Origin: [Phialemoniopsis] sp. UDSM-2020
Taxonomy: Eukaryota > Ascomycota > Sordariomycetes > Thyridiales > Thyridiaceae
Direction: 5' to 3'
NCBI GenBank assembly: GCA_018873225.1
Contig: JAEILZ010000008.1
Location: 186,001 to 250,000, forward strand
Length of the DNA stretch: 64,000 nt
Each line of letters opens with the position of its first letter. Within the stretch, counting starts at the first letter, position 1. The notes beneath the pieces were generated by a model that ran no database searches, was not told the origin of the DNA, and saw only the letters and a list, made by a program, of their open reading frames with translations. Shown in pieces: positions 63,338 to 64,000 of this stretch. Both the position numbers and the translations under genes were made by a program.

Positions 63338-63733
63338 CTAGTTGCTCGCCCAAACGACCCACGCGAGGGTCAAGTTCACCAGCGGCAGCCAGAACGGAAG
63401 GCCAGCTCGCATTTGGCTCCAAGCACCCGCTGTTGTGAGAAAGAATCCCAGCCCGAGAGTGCCGATGCCCGCCCGCGTCCCAGGGTTGGCGAGCAGGGCA
63501 CCCTCGAGCACCATAAGCGCGCCGACGACGAGCATGTGGAGGCGTACTGTCTTGGGACTTCGGACATCGGTGAAGGGGAAGACGGGCGCTAGGTGAGGGG
63601 CTGTCTTGATGGTCTTGTGCAAGATGCGTTCGTGGAGTGCGGCGAAGGGCACGGCGGAGATGCGCCCGAGGCCGCCGAGGAAGTACTCGGATGCCAGCAC
63701 GAGGGCTACGATTGTTGGGCCGGTGCCCGGCAT
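63338..63733 (-). CDS. small multi-pass membrane protein (DoxX-like)
   Basis: Single exon, 131 aa from the ATG at 63733 (MPGTGPTIVALVLASEYF). Four hydrophobic segments are visible (about residues 7-25, 70-86, 92-110 and 113-130), with a long loop after the first that contains basic residues and 'FPFTDVRSPKTVR'. Size and helix number resemble small fungal DoxX-like or anthrone-oxygenase-like integral membrane proteins, but no diagnostic motif is seen. It is convergent with the Cys-rich array. The remaining 267 nt to the window edge carry its promoter and nothing else recognised. Confidence 0.65.
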   Translation of the reverse strand: MPGTGPTIVALVLASEYFLGGLGRISAVPFAALHERILHKTIKTAPHLAPVFPFTDVRSPKTVRLHMLVVGALMVLEGALLANPGTRAGIGTLGLGFFLTTAGAWSQMRAGLPFWLPLVNLTLAWVVWASN

Positions 63734-64000
63734 GGTGATTATTGAGACTTCCTTCTCGTTGAAGATCGATGTTCTGTGTCTGACACCGACCAACACGGGA
63801 TATTGTTCAAATATGAGGGTTTGAGATACGAGTCTTTACTAGTTGACGGGAGAACGTCATGGATTTGACACGCCACTACTGTTCATCTAGCGCATGCGAC
63901 CTTGTCTCACTCCACACCTGGCACTAGGTCGCAACGCGTGCTTTTTTTCTCACACGTGGAGCTCTAATCTGTCAAACCGCTACGCCGTGCCAAATAGCAT

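Overview
The window looks like nuclear DNA of a filamentous ascomycete (Pezizomycotina). Genes carry short (about 50-60 nt) GT-AG introns with CTAAC-type branch points. Families typical of that group are present: a HET-domain protein, a NACHT-WD40 NLR, a DUF3176 membrane protein, a Zn(II)2Cys6 regulator, fungal MFS and P450 genes, and siderophore enzymes. The species cannot be fixed from the sequence. No PKS/NRPS backbone, rRNA, convincing tRNA, CRISPR array or intact transposon was seen.

Layout. 0-10.6 kb: the C-terminal end of an F-box-like gene running off the left edge, a six-exon AAA+ ATPase, a DUF7708 STAND-like protein without a visible Walker A, and a protein made of two tandem copies of an unknown domain. 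10.9-20.9 kb: a Zn2Cys6 regulator with two MFS transporters, an alpha/beta-hydrolase and a P450, which looks like a small detoxification or catabolic cluster. 22.8-27.2 kb: a single-exon protein with PD-(D/E)XK-nuclease-like spacing, a small PPxY membrane protein and a ferric reductase. 27.9-34.8 kb: an NLR with two apparent lesions beside a HET-domain gene, resembling an allorecognition locus. 35-46.8 kb: a small Cys protein, a DUF3176 gene with an in-frame stop, a Lys-rich protein, an LRAT/NlpC-like candidate, an ankyrin protein and a long uncharacterised gene with an in-frame stop.

47.8-56.2 kb: an atypical SDR, an FAD/NAD(P)H oxidoreductase, a SidF-type hydroxyornithine acyltransferase and a SidI-type acyl-CoA ligase. 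Six matches to the iron-responsive GATA motif ATCWGATAA lie in non-coding DNA around the last three. Both siderophore enzymes end in PTS1-like tripeptides (PKL and ARL), consistent with peroxisomal fusarinine-type siderophore synthesis.

57.7-63.2 kb is the most unusual part. Four tandem same-strand paralogues encode 14-15% cysteine proteins built from repeated C-x-C-x(1-2)-C-x-C ... C-x2-C modules and an invariant terminal module C-x-C-x4-C-x-C-x10-C-x2-C. Each promoter carries a 17-bp dyad TCACTG(N)nAGTGA, followed after exactly 17 bp by a CTATA box. Each 3' flank carries a related T-rich element (TTTTTTGGRRCMAGYAT). This is a co-regulated, apparently undescribed family of metal- or zinc-binding-like proteins. 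A small membrane protein ends the window.
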